Assembly: GCA_017464425.1 (NCBI GenBank)
Contig: JAFUDX010000034.1
Span: forward strand, 1-64,000
Direction: 5' to 3'
Length of the DNA: 64,000 bases
DNA from: Treponema sp.
Lineage (GTDB): Bacteria > Spirochaetota > Spirochaetia > Treponematales > Treponemataceae
Positions within the stretch are counted from its first letter, which is position 1; each line of letters opens with the position of its first letter. The notes under the pieces were generated by a model that worked only from the letters and a program-made list of their open reading frames with translations, ran no database searches and was not told the DNA's origin. The position numbers were made by a program, and so were the translations under genes. This document shows positions 32,935 to 42,125 of the stretch, in pieces.

Positions 32935-33960
32935 TTATCGCTGGATTCGTCCAGAACCGTCGCCGCCTGCGAGTTTGTTCACTTCGTCTTCGCTGACCAT
33001 GTTGTAGTCACCGATGATTGAGTGCTTCAAGCAAGAAGCTGCAACTGCCCAGTTGATTGAATCCTGAGTGTTCATTCCTTTGAGCTGTGAGTGAATCAAG
33101 CCGCCGCCGAATGAGTCGCCGCCGCCAACGCGGTCAACAATCCACATCTCGTATTTCTTTGAGAATGCGTAGTCTTTGTCATCGACATAGAGGAGAGCCT
33201 GCCAGTCGTTGCGGTTTGCGTTGATTGAAGAGCGGAGTGTGATTGCGACTTTTTTGAAGCCGAATTTTTCTTTGAGCTGGCGAGCAACTGAAACATAACC
33301 GTCGTTGTTCAAAGTTCCCTTTGTTGTGTCAGTTCCTTCTGATTTGATACCGAATACGTCGTTTGCGTCGTCCTCGTTAGAGATACAAACATCGACATAT
33401 TTACAGATTTCAGTCATAGCTTTGCGAGCTTCGTCTTTTGTCCAGAGCTTTCCGCGGTAGTTAAGGTCACAAGAAGTTGTGATGCCCATTTCGCGAGCTG
33501 TTTTACAAGCTTCGATACAAGCAGTTACCATGTTTGGTCCCAAAGCCGGTGTGATACCTGTGATGTGGAACCATTTTGCGTCCTTGAGGATTTCTTTCCA
33601 GTTGAATTCTTCTGGTTTAGCGAGCTGAATTGATGAGCCTGCGCGGTCGTAGACACATTTTGAGCCACGCTGAGAAGCGCCCTTTTCGTTGTAGTAGATA
33701 CCAACGCGCGGGCCGCCACGAACGATGTATTCTGTGTGAACGCCGTATTTGCGGAGTGAGTTCACGGCAGCCTGTCCGATTTCGTGAGTCGGGAGTTTTG
33801 TGACGAAGTAAGATTCGTTGCCATAGTTAGCGAGCGAGACAGAAACATTAGCCTCACCACCACCGAATGTTGTTGTCATTGAATCAACCTGCACGAAACG
33901 ATAGTAATCAGCCGGCTGGATGCGAAGCATCAATTCACCAAAAGTAACTACTTTTGCCAT
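32935..33960 (-). CDS. kdgK: PfkB-family sugar kinase, probably 2-keto-3-deoxygluconate kinase
   Basis: A 341-residue kinase. FGELMLRIQPADYYRF at the N-terminus and GGGEANVSVSLANYG are typical of KDG kinases. The PfkB C-terminal signature reads DRVGGGDSFGGGL, with the catalytic Asp in GGGD. It phosphorylates 2-keto-3-deoxygluconate from pectin or uronate breakdown to feed pyruvate and glyceraldehyde-3-phosphate. Ribosome binding site AGGAGA. No aldolase or other uronate gene is adjacent. The codon use is of a highly expressed type. Confidence 0.88.
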   Translation of the reverse strand: MAKVVTFGELMLRIQPADYYRFVQVDSMTTTFGGGEANVSVSLANYGNESYFVTKLPTHEIGQAAVNSLRKYGVHTEYIVRGGPRVGIYYNEKGASQRGSKCVYDRAGSSIQLAKPEEFNWKEILKDAKWFHITGITPALGPNMVTACIEACKTAREMGITTSCDLNYRGKLWTKDEARKAMTEICKYVDVCISNEDDANDVFGIKSEGTDTTKGTLNNDGYVSVARQLKEKFGFKKVAITLRSSINANRNDWQALLYVDDKDYAFSKKYEMWIVDRVGGGDSFGGGLIHSQLKGMNTQDSINWAVAASCLKHSIIGDYNMVSEDEVNKLAGGDGSGRIQR

Positions 33961-34092
33961 TTTAAATCTCCTATTTTCCGCACGAAGCGGTTTTTTGCAA
34001 AATATTTCTATTATTATATTCTATAAAGGTAAAATCTGCAATAAGAAAATGTGTCCATGTCTTCAAAAGTGCAATTTCAAATTATCCCTCTA

Positions 34093-34122
34093 TTGAATTC
34101 ACACCTAGAATTCTGCTATACT
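34093..34122 (+). promoter_or_regulatory. candidate promoter of guaB
   Basis: TTGAAT (34093-34098), an 18-base spacer and TATACT (34117-34122), 60 bases upstream of the guaB start. The 221-base divergent gap holds no recognisable purine riboswitch. Confidence 0.45.
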
Positions 34123-34181
34123 CATTCAATTACACTTTTTCAAATTGTTGCTCCACGGGAAGTTGGGGCTAAGGAGATTTT

Positions 34182-35690
34182 ATGGCATTTTATTTTTCTG
34201 AGCCGTCTCACACTTTTGGTGAGTATCTTTTGGTGCCGGGCTATTCAAGTGCGGAGTGCATTCCCGACAATGTGAGTTTGCGCACTCCGCTCGTTAAGTT
34301 CAATAAAAAGGCCGGCGAAGAATCTCCGCTCAGCATGAACATTCCGATGGTTTCAGCGGTCATGCAGGCTGTTTCTGACGACAAAATGGCAATCGCGCTC
34401 GCAAAAGAGGGCGGAATCAGCTTTATTTACGGAAGCCAGTCGATTCAAGACCAGGCGGCGATGATTGCGCGGGTCAAATCGTACAAGGCGGGCTTCGTCA
34501 CTTCTGATTCAAATGTGCGACCTGACCAAACTTTGGAAGAAGTCATCGCGTTGAGCGAAAAAACAGGGCATTCAACTTGTGCCGTTACCGAAGATGGCAC
34601 GGCTCACGGAAAATTGGTCGGAATCATCACTTCAAAGGACTTCCGCATTTCTCACTGCAAGCCTGCTTCAAAAGTCTCTGAATACATGACACCGCTTGCC
34701 GACATGGTGACGGGTCAGGAAGGAATCACTTTGAGCGAGGCGAACGAAATCATCTGGAACAAAAAGGTGAATCAGCTTCCTGTGGTCGATAAAAACGGCA
34801 ATCTCGTTTCCCTCATTTTCCGAAAAGACTACGCAACGCACGAGTCAAATCCGCTTGAGCTTTTGGACTCAAAGCACCGCTATGTGGTGGGCGCGGGAAT
34901 CAACACGCGGGATTACATGGAGCGCGTTCCTGCGTTGCTTGAAGCGGGCGCGGATGTGTTCGTTTTGGATTCAAGCGAAGGCTTCTCGTACTGGCAGGAA
35001 AAGGCACTCAAAGACATTCACGAGAAATTCGGAAAAGATGTCAAAGTCGGTGCGGGAAATGTGGTCGATGCCGACGGATTCAACTTCCTCGCTGAGGCGG
35101 GCGCGGACTTCATTAAAATCGGTATCGGCGGCGGCTCAATCTGTATCACTCGTGAGCAGAAGGGAATCGGTCGCGGTCAGGCTACGGCTACGATTGAGGT
35201 GGCAAAGGCTCGCGACGAATACTACAAAAAAACGGGAATCTACATTCCGATTTGCTCAGACGGCGGAATCGTTCACGACTACCATGTCACGCTCGCTCTT
35301 GCAATGGGCGCGGATTTCGTGATGCTCGGTCGCTACTTCGCTCGCTTCGACGAATCTCCTTCAAACAAACTCGTTGTAAACGGTCAGTATGTCAAAGAAT
35401 ACTGGGGCGAGGGTTCAAACCGCGCTCGAAACTGGCAGCGATACGATTTGGGCGGCAAAAAGTCGATGGCATTTGAAGAGGGCGTCGATTCTTATGTTCC
35501 GTACGCGGGTCACTTGCACGACGGCGTTGGCATGACGCTCCGAAAAGTCACGCACACGATGTGTAACTGCGGCGCGCTTTCAATCCCCGAATTGCAGGAA
35601 AAGGCAAAGCTCACGCTCGTTTCTTCGGTTTCAATCACCGAGGGCGGCGCGCACGATGTTATCGTAAAGAACACATCATTGCAGAGCTAG
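34182..35690 (+). CDS. guaB: inosine-5'-monophosphate dehydrogenase
   Basis: A 502-residue enzyme of GMP synthesis that oxidises IMP to XMP with NAD+. The catalytic Cys loop is [18 protein letters not shown], the active-site base region [12 protein letters not shown] and the flap near [13 protein letters not shown]. Two CBS domains lie between about 95 and 215 ([29 protein letters not shown]). AAGGAG sits 7 bases before the ATG. Confidence 0.96.
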   Translation: MAFYFSEPSHTFGEYLLVPGYSSAECIPDNVSLRTPLVKFNKKAGEESPLSMNIPMVSAVMQAVSDDKMAIALAKEGGISFIYGSQSIQDQAAMIARVKSYKAGFVTSDSNVRPDQTLEEVIALSEKTGHSTCAVTEDGTAHGKLVGIITSKDFRISHCKPASKVSEYMTPLADMVTGQEGITLSEANEIIWNKKVNQLPVVDKNGNLVSLIFRKDYATHESNPLELLDSKHRYVVGAGINTRDYMERVPALLEAGADVFVLDSSEGFSYWQEKALKDIHEKFGKDVKVGAGNVVDADGFNFLAEAGADFIKIGIGGGSICITREQKGIGRGQATATIEVAKARDEYYKKTGIYIPICSDGGIVHDYHVTLALAMGADFVMLGRYFARFDESPSNKLVVNGQYVKEYWGEGSNRARNWQRYDLGGKKSMAFEEGVDSYVPYAGHLHDGVGMTLRKVTHTMCNCGALSIPELQEKAKLTLVSSVSITEGGAHDVIVKNTSLQS

Positions 35691-35738
35691 ATTACTTCGC
35701 TCGCAATGACGATGCGTAAACTGAAAACTGAACATAAC

Positions 35739-35772
35739 ACGGGACATTGCCTTTTGGTAAGTCCCGTTTTTT
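35739..35772 (+). terminator. intrinsic terminator between guaB and nadE
   Basis: ACGGGAC/GTCCCGT stem with a 15-base loop and a T-run, ending only 15 bases before nadE. It ends guaB transcription and could also be read as leader control of nadE. The 35691-35738 stretch holds TACTTCGCTCGCAATGACG, a dispersed-repeat remnant. Confidence 0.8.
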
Positions 35773-35787
35773 ATATGAGGTGAAAAA

Positions 35788-36597
35788 ATGAACGAATACA
35801 ATTTTAATGTCGAAAAAATCACTGCAGAGGTAATCAACTGGATTCAAAATTGGATTTCTGCCAACGGAAATGAACGAACGAAAGTTATTATTGGTATTTC
35901 TGGTGGCAAAGATTCAAGCGTCACCGCAGCATTGCTCACAAAAGCTATCGGAAAAGAGCGCGTTATTGGCGTACTGATGCCAAACGGTGAGCAAAAAGAT
36001 ATTTCGGACTCACAAACGCTCGTTAGTCATCTTGGTATTCAAAATTTCACCGTAAATATCGCAAAAGCCTATGCTGGAATTCAATCCGCATTCACCGATG
36101 CAGGTGTAACACAAACTAACGATAGTTCACAAAATACTGATTCTGCTCCTTTTTCTGCTGTTTTCAAAACAAATACGCCCGCCAGACTGCGAATGGTCAC
36201 GCTGTATGGAATCGCGGCCCAGATTGGAAATTGCCGTGTGGTCAACACATGTAATTTGAGCGAAGATTTAGTCGGCTATTCAACATTCTATGGAGATGCG
36301 GCCGGTGACTTTGCCCCCATCAACAAACTTACAACGGAGGAAGTCGTTGCCATCGGTGACTATCTAGGGCTTCCTTCATCACTCACGCATAAAGCACCAA
36401 GCGACGGAATGTGCGGCAAAACTGACGAAGACAATCTCGGCTTCACCTATCATGAAGTCAATGAAATCGCTCGCAAAAATATAAAATCAGAACACTATAA
36501 AAAAATTATCGCAAAATATCAGGCCAATCTTTTCAAAGTAAAAATCATAGCCCTTCCGTGCTACAAACCAGATTTGCCCCTCTATTTAGAAGTATAA
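35788..36597 (+). CDS. nadE: ammonia-dependent NAD+ synthase
   Basis: A 269-residue enzyme that amidates deamido-NAD with ATP. ATP-binding loop GISGGKDSSVTAALL near residue 37; FKTNTPARLRMVTLYGIA and NLSEDLVGYSTFYGD are family signatures, with KAPSDGMCGKTDED near the end. No glutaminase domain. A hydrophilic insert (GVTQTNDSSQNTDSAPFSAV, about residues 109-128) lies just before KTNTPARLR where most relatives have only a few residues; it includes an exact 14-mer repeat. Confidence 0.94.
   Translation: MNEYNFNVEKITAEVINWIQNWISANGNERTKVIIGISGGKDSSVTAALLTKAIGKERVIGVLMPNGEQKDISDSQTLVSHLGIQNFTVNIAKAYAGIQSAFTDAGVTQTNDSSQNTDSAPFSAVFKTNTPARLRMVTLYGIAAQIGNCRVVNTCNLSEDLVGYSTFYGDAAGDFAPINKLTTEEVVAIGDYLGLPSSLTHKAPSDGMCGKTDEDNLGFTYHEVNEIARKNIKSEHYKKIIAKYQANLFKVKIIALPCYKPDLPLYLEV
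36114..36127 (+). repeat. 14-mer AACTAACGATAGTT, exact copy in nadE
   Basis: Read in frame as QTNDS, the same frame as in the gene at 18057-19163. Confidence 0.7.
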
Positions 36598-36613
36598 AAC
36601 ACTGTAAGTAATA

Positions 36614-36641
36614 TTGAAATTCTTTTTAAATACATTATAAT
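36614..36641 (+). promoter_or_regulatory. promoter of the LysM lipoprotein gene
   Basis: TTGAAA (36614-36619), a 16-base spacer and TATAAT (36636-36641). AGGAGG follows before the start at 36669. Confidence 0.6.
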
Positions 36642-36668
36642 AAATGTATATTAGGAGGCTTTCTTATT

Positions 36669-37214
36669 ATGAAGAAAATTGCTTTAGTTCTTTTATCAGT
36701 AGTTGCTGCATTTGGCATCATTTCATGTGCATCAACAGCGACAATGGATGCTGCCGCTCAAAAGCAGGCTCAAATCAACCAGTCTTTTGACAAAGTTTAC
36801 AATGCTCACGCAAGCGCACTCGTTCTCGAAGGTGCAAAAACGTATGAAGTCAAATCTGGCGACACACTCACCAAAATCACCAAAGAGTTCTATGCTGGCA
36901 AAGATGAAAACGGCTACTACTTCCCGCTCATCATGCTTGCTTCTCACAATGTTGTAAGCGATCCAGAACTCATCACACCAGGAATGAAACTCACAATTCC
37001 TGACTTTGACGCAAACATCAACGACAAAGCAGTTGCTAAAAAACTCAGCCCATATTTCAAAGATTTGGCTGGCGTTTATCAGCAGAAGGATACTCCAGCA
37101 GCAGAAGACATTCGTCCGCATCTTATCGAAATCTCTGACTTGCTCGGAAAAGAAACTGTCTCTCTTGAAGCAGAACCAGCTGCAACAGAAGCCGCTCCTG
37201 CAGCTTCAAACTAA
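36669..37214 (+). CDS. LysM-domain lipoprotein
   Basis: A 181-residue lipoprotein with signal GIISCAST (Cys20 lipidated). A LysM domain (about 58-112: KTYEVKSGDTLTKITKEFYA to LITPGMKLTIP) binds peptidoglycan. The tail is Ala/Glu-rich. AGGAGG precedes the start and a terminator follows, so it is a single-gene unit that looks well expressed. Confidence 0.9.
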   Translation: MKKIALVLLSVVAAFGIISCASTATMDAAAQKQAQINQSFDKVYNAHASALVLEGAKTYEVKSGDTLTKITKEFYAGKDENGYYFPLIMLASHNVVSDPELITPGMKLTIPDFDANINDKAVAKKLSPYFKDLAGVYQQKDTPAAEDIRPHLIEISDLLGKETVSLEAEPAATEAAPAASN

Positions 37215-37237
37215 TCTTTTTAGCTAGGTTATCATCT

Positions 37238-37272
37238 CCCTGCAGACAATTCCGTTTGCAGGGATTTTTTTT
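37238..37272 (+). terminator. terminator after the LysM gene
   Basis: CCCTGCA/TGCAGGG stem with an imperfect centre, then A and eight T. Confidence 0.85.
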
Positions 37273-37367
37273 GCTTATTTCAAAATATAAAAAATTGGAA
37301 AAAATTATATTGGAATCCGCATATTTTTCTTTCCTTTTTTTCTTTTTTATGGTATCTTTATTATAAA

Positions 37368-37413
37368 GAAAGGGGGAACGCCACCTTTTCAAAAAGGTTT
37401 CTTCCCCCCTTTC
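37368..37413 (+). repeat. GC-rich hairpin in the trxA leader
   Basis: GAAAGGGGGAA and TTCCCCCCTTTC form outer arms, ACCTTTT and AAAAGGT inner arms. It is 33 bases upstream of trxA. There is no T-run after it, so it looks like a palindromic dispersed repeat or an mRNA-stabilising leader hairpin rather than a terminator. Confidence 0.6.
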
Positions 37414-37446
37414 AAACCCCTTATCTTCCAAAAATAGGAGACTTTT

Positions 37447-37755
37447 ATGGAAATTACGCTTACAGAATCAAATTTTGAATCAGAAGTTATCAAATCAGAT
37501 AAACCCGTTCTCGTGGATTTTTGGGCAAGCTGGTGCGGTCCGTGCAAAATGCTCGCTCCCACAATCGCTCAGATTGCAGAAGAAAACGAGGGCACAATCA
37601 AAGTCGGCAAAGTAAATGTCGATGACGAGCCAGGACTGGCAGAAAAATACGGAATTGTCAGCATCCCAACCGTCATTGTGTTCAAAAACGGCGAAGTCTC
37701 AAAAACTTCAACAGGATTTGTTCCAAAAGAAAGTTTGGAAGCACTTTTCAAATAA
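37447..37755 (+). CDS. trxA: thioredoxin
   Basis: A 102-residue cytosolic disulphide reductase. Redox site WASWCGPCKMLAP (Cys31/Cys34 region), cis-Pro in VSIPTVIVFKNG. Full family length. AGGAG lies upstream of the ATG. The convergent downstream gene reads about 190 bases into its antisense strand. Confidence 0.96.
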   Translation: MEITLTESNFESEVIKSDKPVLVDFWASWCGPCKMLAPTIAQIAEENEGTIKVGKVNVDDEPGLAEKYGIVSIPTVIVFKNGEVSKTSTGFVPKESLEALFK

Positions 37756-38633
37756 GCTAGTCCACATAATTTTAATCGTCGCCAGCTTTCCTTTGGAAAT
37801 GTATATTCAGGAGTTTCAAGCGGAACAATCATGTCATCGATGTAATACCACGGGTCATTGATTCGCTTGGGATTTCTGATAACATGGAATTCTTGCGCGG
37901 GAGAAAATCCTTGCGCAAGTAAAACCGCCCGCTCACCATTTTCTGAATTTTCACACATATCCACCACAAGGCAGACATGCTTATGATTCGCCATGTCCAT
38001 TAAGATATCGCCGATTCGTAAATTCTCAAAATCAACTGCCTCAGAGTCATAAATCTGCATAGAAAGAATCGATGTATGCGCAAGAACATTTCTCACATAG
38101 CTTTTAAAAATTTCGTTTCTGTCGGCAGGCTTTTCGTATTCAGTCCATTTTTTAAGATTCCCCGCAATTTCAGTTCGGACCGTTCGTTTTGAAGCTGCAT
38201 TTTTTTTATAGTCAAGCCATTTATTTTCACCGCCATTTGTAAAATGAAACGAAATTTTGTCTTCCATCGCCATTTTATACATATATTGGGCATACAAAGC
38301 AATGATTGAGCCAGACGCATTCTGCAAATCACGGTTTTCAAGCGGTAAAGAAAAAATCGCTGCATGCGCTTCCTGATTTTGCTTTTTATTTCCGTTGTAC
38401 AGAAGAAGCGACTCAGCTGAATTTTTGAGTGGATAATTTCTGATATAGTCGGCAAAACTTCCTTTTTCAGCAGGAATTCGCGAGAATTTGAACGGCGTAT
38501 CAATCCTTTCAACAATGGTATCCCCAAATTTTTTTACAAGGTTAAGCGGATGAAACAAGTCAGAAAAAAGAGGACTTCCAAAAATCGTGAGAAAAACTAA
38601 AATCGCAACTCGTTTTAAAATATTTTTTTGCAT
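37569..38633 (-). CDS. secreted DUF4846-like protein overlapping trxA antisense
   Basis: A 354-residue frame from MQKNILKRVAILVF, with a signal peptide ending near GSPLFS. Family-like features are RIPAEKGSFADYIRNYPL, LENRDLQNASGSIIALYAQY, IGDILMD and AQGFSPAQEFHVIRNP, which match DUF4846 proteins of unknown function. The family normally ends near the PEYTFPKESWRRLK segment (about 37790). Here no stop follows, and the frame runs about 62 codons further, antisense to trxA. I infer loss of the original stop by a small deletion at 37756-37780; the extra tail is probably not selected. Confidence 0.72.
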   Translation of the reverse strand: MQKNILKRVAILVFLTIFGSPLFSDLFHPLNLVKKFGDTIVERIDTPFKFSRIPAEKGSFADYIRNYPLKNSAESLLLYNGNKKQNQEAHAAIFSLPLENRDLQNASGSIIALYAQYMYKMAMEDKISFHFTNGGENKWLDYKKNAASKRTVRTEIAGNLKKWTEYEKPADRNEIFKSYVRNVLAHTSILSMQIYDSEAVDFENLRIGDILMDMANHKHVCLVVDMCENSENGERAVLLAQGFSPAQEFHVIRNPKRINDPWYYIDDMIVPLETPEYTFPKESWRRLKLCGLAYLKSASKLSFGTNPVEVFETSPFLNTMTVGMLTIPYFSASPGSSSTFTLPTLIVPSFSSAI

Positions 38634-38718
38634 TATAAAAGTTTGACACGGCAAATAGATTTTGTCAAACTGTTGAGACTATCTGATTTTTTCTATATAA
38701 TAAGTTCGTTAAGAATGT

Positions 38719-38745
38719 CATTATCGGGCTTGACCCGACAATCAT
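38719..38745 (+). repeat. dispersed-repeat palindrome upstream of pheT
   Basis: GTCATTATCGGGCTTGACCC plus GACAATC: related in plan to the GATTCCCGCGTCAAGCGCGG module of repeat copy 1. The pheT ribosome binding site (GAGGA) starts directly after it. Confidence 0.5.
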
Positions 38746-38755
38746 CGAGGAAACT

Positions 38756-40519
38756 ATGCCAAAAATTGAAGTAAACGAAAAACTGTTTTTTAATCTTCTT
38801 GGAAAAAAATACGACTACGACACGCTGGAGCAAAAACTTGTCTGCGGTAAGGCGGAGCTTGACGAAAAGCCCGACATGAGCCAAAGCGAGAACGAGCGCG
38901 TCATCAAAATCGAACTGAACGACACGAACCGCCCTGATTTGTGGTCAACGGGTGGCGTTACGCGGCAGCTCCGCTTGCACGAGGGCGCAAAACGCTCTGA
39001 CTACACAAAATTCCTTTCGCGCGCGGGGGCAATCAAAGACTCGGGCGAGCGCGTTGCGATTGTCGAGCCTGATGTCAAAGAAGTGCGCCCATATATGGTC
39101 AGTTTTGTGATTTCGGGAAAGGCAATCGACGACCCAATGTTGAAGGACATTATCCAAACGCAGGAAAAGCTCTGCTGGAACTTCGGCCGAAAGCGAAAGT
39201 CAATTTCAATGGGCGTGTACCGCGTTTCTCAAATCAAATGGCCGGTTCATTACACTGCCGTTGACCCCGATAAAACTTCGTTCGTGCCGCTCCAGTGCAC
39301 CGAGCCGATGACTTGCCGCCAGATTCTCACCGACCACCCGAAAGGAAAGGATTTCGGCTGGATTCTCGAAGGGGCAAAAAAATTCCCGCTCTTAAAAGAC
39401 GACAAGGGCGAAGTCATGTCGATGGCACCGATTATCAACTCGGCGACGCTCGGCGCGGTTCAGGTTGGCGACAAAGACTTGATGGTCGAGCTTACCGGCG
39501 ACAACATGGAAAACCTCATTCTTTCAGCGAACATCGTCGCGTGTGACTTCTTCGATGCAGGCTACGAAATTTTGCCTGTCAAAGTCGTGCATCCGTACGA
39601 AACAGGCTTCGGAAAGGAAATCACTGTTCCGTTCTATTTCCAAAAGCCCACAAAGGCGACTCTTGCCGCAATCAACAAAAAGCTCGGCTGTGATTTGACA
39701 AAGGCGCAGGTCTTGGACGCGCTCAGCCGCATGGATAACGATGTTGAGGCGAAAGACATTCCCACAAATGAAAAAACGGCGAAATACTGTACGGCGAACA
39801 AGAGCGATGTTGAATTTACGCTCCAGCCGCCACCATACCGCAACGACTTCCTGCACGAAGTTGACATCATCGAAGATGTGATGATTGGTCTTGGATTGGA
39901 TTTCTTCAAGCCACAAAGGCCGAACGACTTCACCGTTGGCAAACTCTCTGATGTCACGCTGTTCAGCCGAAAGGCAAAAGAAATCATGGTCGGCTTGGGC
40001 TATCAGGAGATGATTTTCAACTATCTCGGAAGCAAACGCGACTACATCGACCGCATGAACATCAGCGCGGACGGCGTTATCGAAATTTCAAACCCGATGA
40101 GCGAAAACTATCAGTTCGTGCGACCTTCAATCATCGCGTCACTGCTCCGCGCCGAAAGTGTCGCCGCAAACGCAATCTTCCCGCACAAGATTTTTGAAAT
40201 CGGAAAGGTCGCCTTCCTCGATGAGAGCGAGAACACGGGCACAAAGACAATCCAGTCGCTCGGCTTTATGACCGCCGCAAACAACGCGAACTTCAACGAC
40301 TTGGCAAGCGAAGTTTCGACGGTGCTCTACTACCTCGACCACAAATACGAAGTCAAAGAAGCGAACGACCCGCGCTTTATCACAGGTCGCCAGGCGGCTG
40401 TCCTCGTGAACGGAAAGCAGGTCGGTATCTTCGGCGAAGTCCACCCGCAAGTGCTCGAAAACTGGCAGATTTCAGTTCCGTGCGTTGCAGGCGAGATTGA
40501 CCTTGAAGAGTTGATGTAG
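38756..40519 (+). CDS. pheT: phenylalanyl-tRNA synthetase beta subunit, archaeal/eukaryal type
   Basis: A 587-residue subunit, much shorter than the roughly 800-residue bacterial type and lacking its N-terminal tRNA-binding and C-terminal anticodon-like domains. Blocks such as IELNDTNRPDLWSTGGVTRQ, GDNMENLI, LQPPPYRNDFLHEVDIIED and FEIGKVA fit the archaeal/eukaryal form that spirochaetes are known to carry. It forms a heterotetramer with PheS, which is not in this window. GAGGA precedes the start. A terminator follows at 40550. Confidence 0.93.
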   Translation: MPKIEVNEKLFFNLLGKKYDYDTLEQKLVCGKAELDEKPDMSQSENERVIKIELNDTNRPDLWSTGGVTRQLRLHEGAKRSDYTKFLSRAGAIKDSGERVAIVEPDVKEVRPYMVSFVISGKAIDDPMLKDIIQTQEKLCWNFGRKRKSISMGVYRVSQIKWPVHYTAVDPDKTSFVPLQCTEPMTCRQILTDHPKGKDFGWILEGAKKFPLLKDDKGEVMSMAPIINSATLGAVQVGDKDLMVELTGDNMENLILSANIVACDFFDAGYEILPVKVVHPYETGFGKEITVPFYFQKPTKATLAAINKKLGCDLTKAQVLDALSRMDNDVEAKDIPTNEKTAKYCTANKSDVEFTLQPPPYRNDFLHEVDIIEDVMIGLGLDFFKPQRPNDFTVGKLSDVTLFSRKAKEIMVGLGYQEMIFNYLGSKRDYIDRMNISADGVIEISNPMSENYQFVRPSIIASLLRAESVAANAIFPHKIFEIGKVAFLDESENTGTKTIQSLGFMTAANNANFNDLASEVSTVLYYLDHKYEVKEANDPRFITGRQAAVLVNGKQVGIFGEVHPQVLENWQISVPCVAGEIDLEELM

Positions 40520-40549
40520 CGACTGCCCAAAAAAGGCATAAAATAATGC

Positions 40550-40579
40550 AAAGCCCTGCAGTGATGCGGGGCTTTTTTT
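40550..40579 (+). terminator. terminator after pheT
   Basis: AAAGCCCTGCA and TGCGGGGCTTT arms around GTGA, followed by T-run. Confidence 0.85.
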
Positions 40580-40609
40580 ATGACAGCACAGAAAAAACAA
40601 ACGGTTGGC

Positions 40610-41050
40610 TTAAGCAAGAAGCTTTCCCTCTTCATAAGAGCAAAAAATATAGCTCGGATTTGAGTAATACACATTCGAGTTGAAATTGGAAATCTCATCG
40701 CTGATAAATGAAGAGAAAACATCGATTATCGTTTGGGGCAAATCGTCTTTTACGGAAGAAAGAATCAGCGTTTGATAAACACGCCCGATAGATGATTCAG
40801 AAGGAACAGAATATTTGCATTCTCCAACAGAATCAAGATCACCGCCAATAATAGAAAGCTCTTCTATCAGTTCATCAGAAACTTGCTCAAATGAAAGGCA
40901 GTGGTTTACTTCCGCAAGCCGAAGCTGCCGCTCAATCATTTTCTTTGAAAAATGAGAAATCACATCACGGCGGGTATTTTTCGTTTTCCGGGCAATATAC
41001 TCAATCAATGTGCAAAAATAGAAAAGATTGTCTTTCTCTTGCTCAGTCAT
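40610..41050 (-). CDS. DUF3791-like protein, partner of a broken DUF3990 toxin
   Basis: About 146 residues from MTEQEKDNLFYFCTLIEYIA, helical throughout, with RKTKNTRRDVISHFSK resembling the DUF3791 family. These proteins typically follow a DUF3990 gene, as here: the start overlaps the stop of a DUF3990 remnant (41043-41255). AAGGAG is 11 bases upstream of the ATG; a GTG at 41062 is too close to it. It may be an orphan antitoxin-like protein. Exact role unknown. Confidence 0.65.
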   Translation of the reverse strand: MTEQEKDNLFYFCTLIEYIARKTKNTRRDVISHFSKKMIERQLRLAEVNHCLSFEQVSDELIEELSIIGGDLDSVGECKYSVPSESSIGRVYQTLILSSVKDDLPQTIIDVFSSFISDEISNFNSNVYYSNPSYIFCSYEEGKLLA

Positions 41051-41255
41051 AGATTTTTTCACTCCTTAAAAATGTAAGGCATTCCAGCGCACGAATCGTG
41101 TGAAAACTAATCTGATGCGAGGGATGCTTGAATGCCGCCAGCTCCCAAAACTAACTATTCGTGCAGTAAAATCCCCATGAGAAATCTTTTGTGTATCGCG
41201 TTTTGCGAATTTCAGGAAATTCGACAATTGAACCGCTTCCGTGATAGAGTTCCAT
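41043..41255 (-). pseudogene. DUF3990 (ADP-ribosyltransferase-like) gene with its middle deleted
   Basis: From ATG at 41255: MELYHGSGSIVEFPEIRKTR and YTKDFSWGFYCTNS, then a TAG. The same frame goes on with AAFKHPSHQISFHTIRALEC and LTFLRSEKIYD up to a stop at 41043. These are the two ends of DUF3990: the LYHGS/GFYCT NAD-binding start and the HQISFHT finish. About 80 residues from the middle are gone. The ends remain in register by chance or from an in-frame deletion. Confidence 0.75.
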
Positions 41256-41377
41256 GAGAATAGTATAACATGAGGTTGTGGAAAATTTAACTAATTTCCG
41301 CTCTTTTTCTGAATGATTCCCAGTAAAATCACACTTGAAATCTCCGTCAAGTCGTTTTATAATTTGGAAGTATAATT

Positions 41378-42106
41378 ATGAAAATCAATACACTTGAAAA
41401 AATTCTAAAAGCAAATGAATATCCTGGACGCGGAATTGTCGCTGGAAAATCAAACGATGGAAAATACGCTGTTTCTGCATACTGGACGATGGGTCGCAGC
41501 GCAGGCAGTCGAAACCGTATTTTTGTAACAGAAAATGAAGACGGCACAGAAGTTGTCCGCACAAAAGCATTTGATGAAAGCCTGATTGCTGGAGATCCTT
41601 CCCTCATCATTTATGCCGCTGTCCGCCAGTTCAAAAACAAAACAATTGTTACAAATGGAGACCAGACCGACACGATTTTTGATGGCCTCAAAAAGGGCGA
41701 AACATTTGAGCAATCTTTGAGAAGCCGTAAATACGAGCATGATGCGCCAAATTTCACGCCGAGAATTTCATCTTTGCTCACTGTCGAAAACGGCAAATTC
41801 GATTATGCAATTTCTATTTTAAAAAGCGACTCTGGCAACGGCGACAATTGCTTGCGATTCACTTACACCTATGACAATCCGCAAAACGGCGAAGGTCATT
41901 TTATCCACACCTACATGGGAAACGGAAATCCGCTGCCAAGTTTTGAAGGCGAGCCAGAAAAGGTCGAAATCAAAGGCACAATCGATGAATTCTCAAACAT
42001 GATTTGGGAAAGCCTTAACGAAGAAAACAAAGTTTCTCTTTTTGTACGATTTATTGATTTATCCACAGGAAAATTTGAAGAAAGAATAATCAATAAAAAC
42101 AAATAA
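41378..42106 (+). CDS. IMP cyclohydrolase, PurO/IMP_cyclohyd type
   Basis: A 242-residue enzyme proposed to close the purine ring from FAICAR to IMP. YPGRGIVAGKSNDGKYAVSA, WTMGRSAGSRNRIF and GDPSLIIYAAVRQF are the family hallmarks. This stand-alone form is used by bacteria with an unfused purH. 19 bases separate it from mrp. Weak ribosome binding site (GGAAG). Confidence 0.85.
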   Translation: MKINTLEKILKANEYPGRGIVAGKSNDGKYAVSAYWTMGRSAGSRNRIFVTENEDGTEVVRTKAFDESLIAGDPSLIIYAAVRQFKNKTIVTNGDQTDTIFDGLKKGETFEQSLRSRKYEHDAPNFTPRISSLLTVENGKFDYAISILKSDSGNGDNCLRFTYTYDNPQNGEGHFIHTYMGNGNPLPSFEGEPEKVEIKGTIDEFSNMIWESLNEENKVSLFVRFIDLSTGKFEERIINKNK

Positions 42107-42125
42107 GCCATAAAAGAGGTACAAA

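Noticed and set aside
33961..34181. Purine riboswitch before guaB
   Set aside because: No conserved three-stem purine aptamer core could be found; only a plain promoter is visible.
37368..37413. Terminator in the trxA leader
   Set aside because: The hairpin has no T-run on the plus strand, so I list it only as a palindrome.
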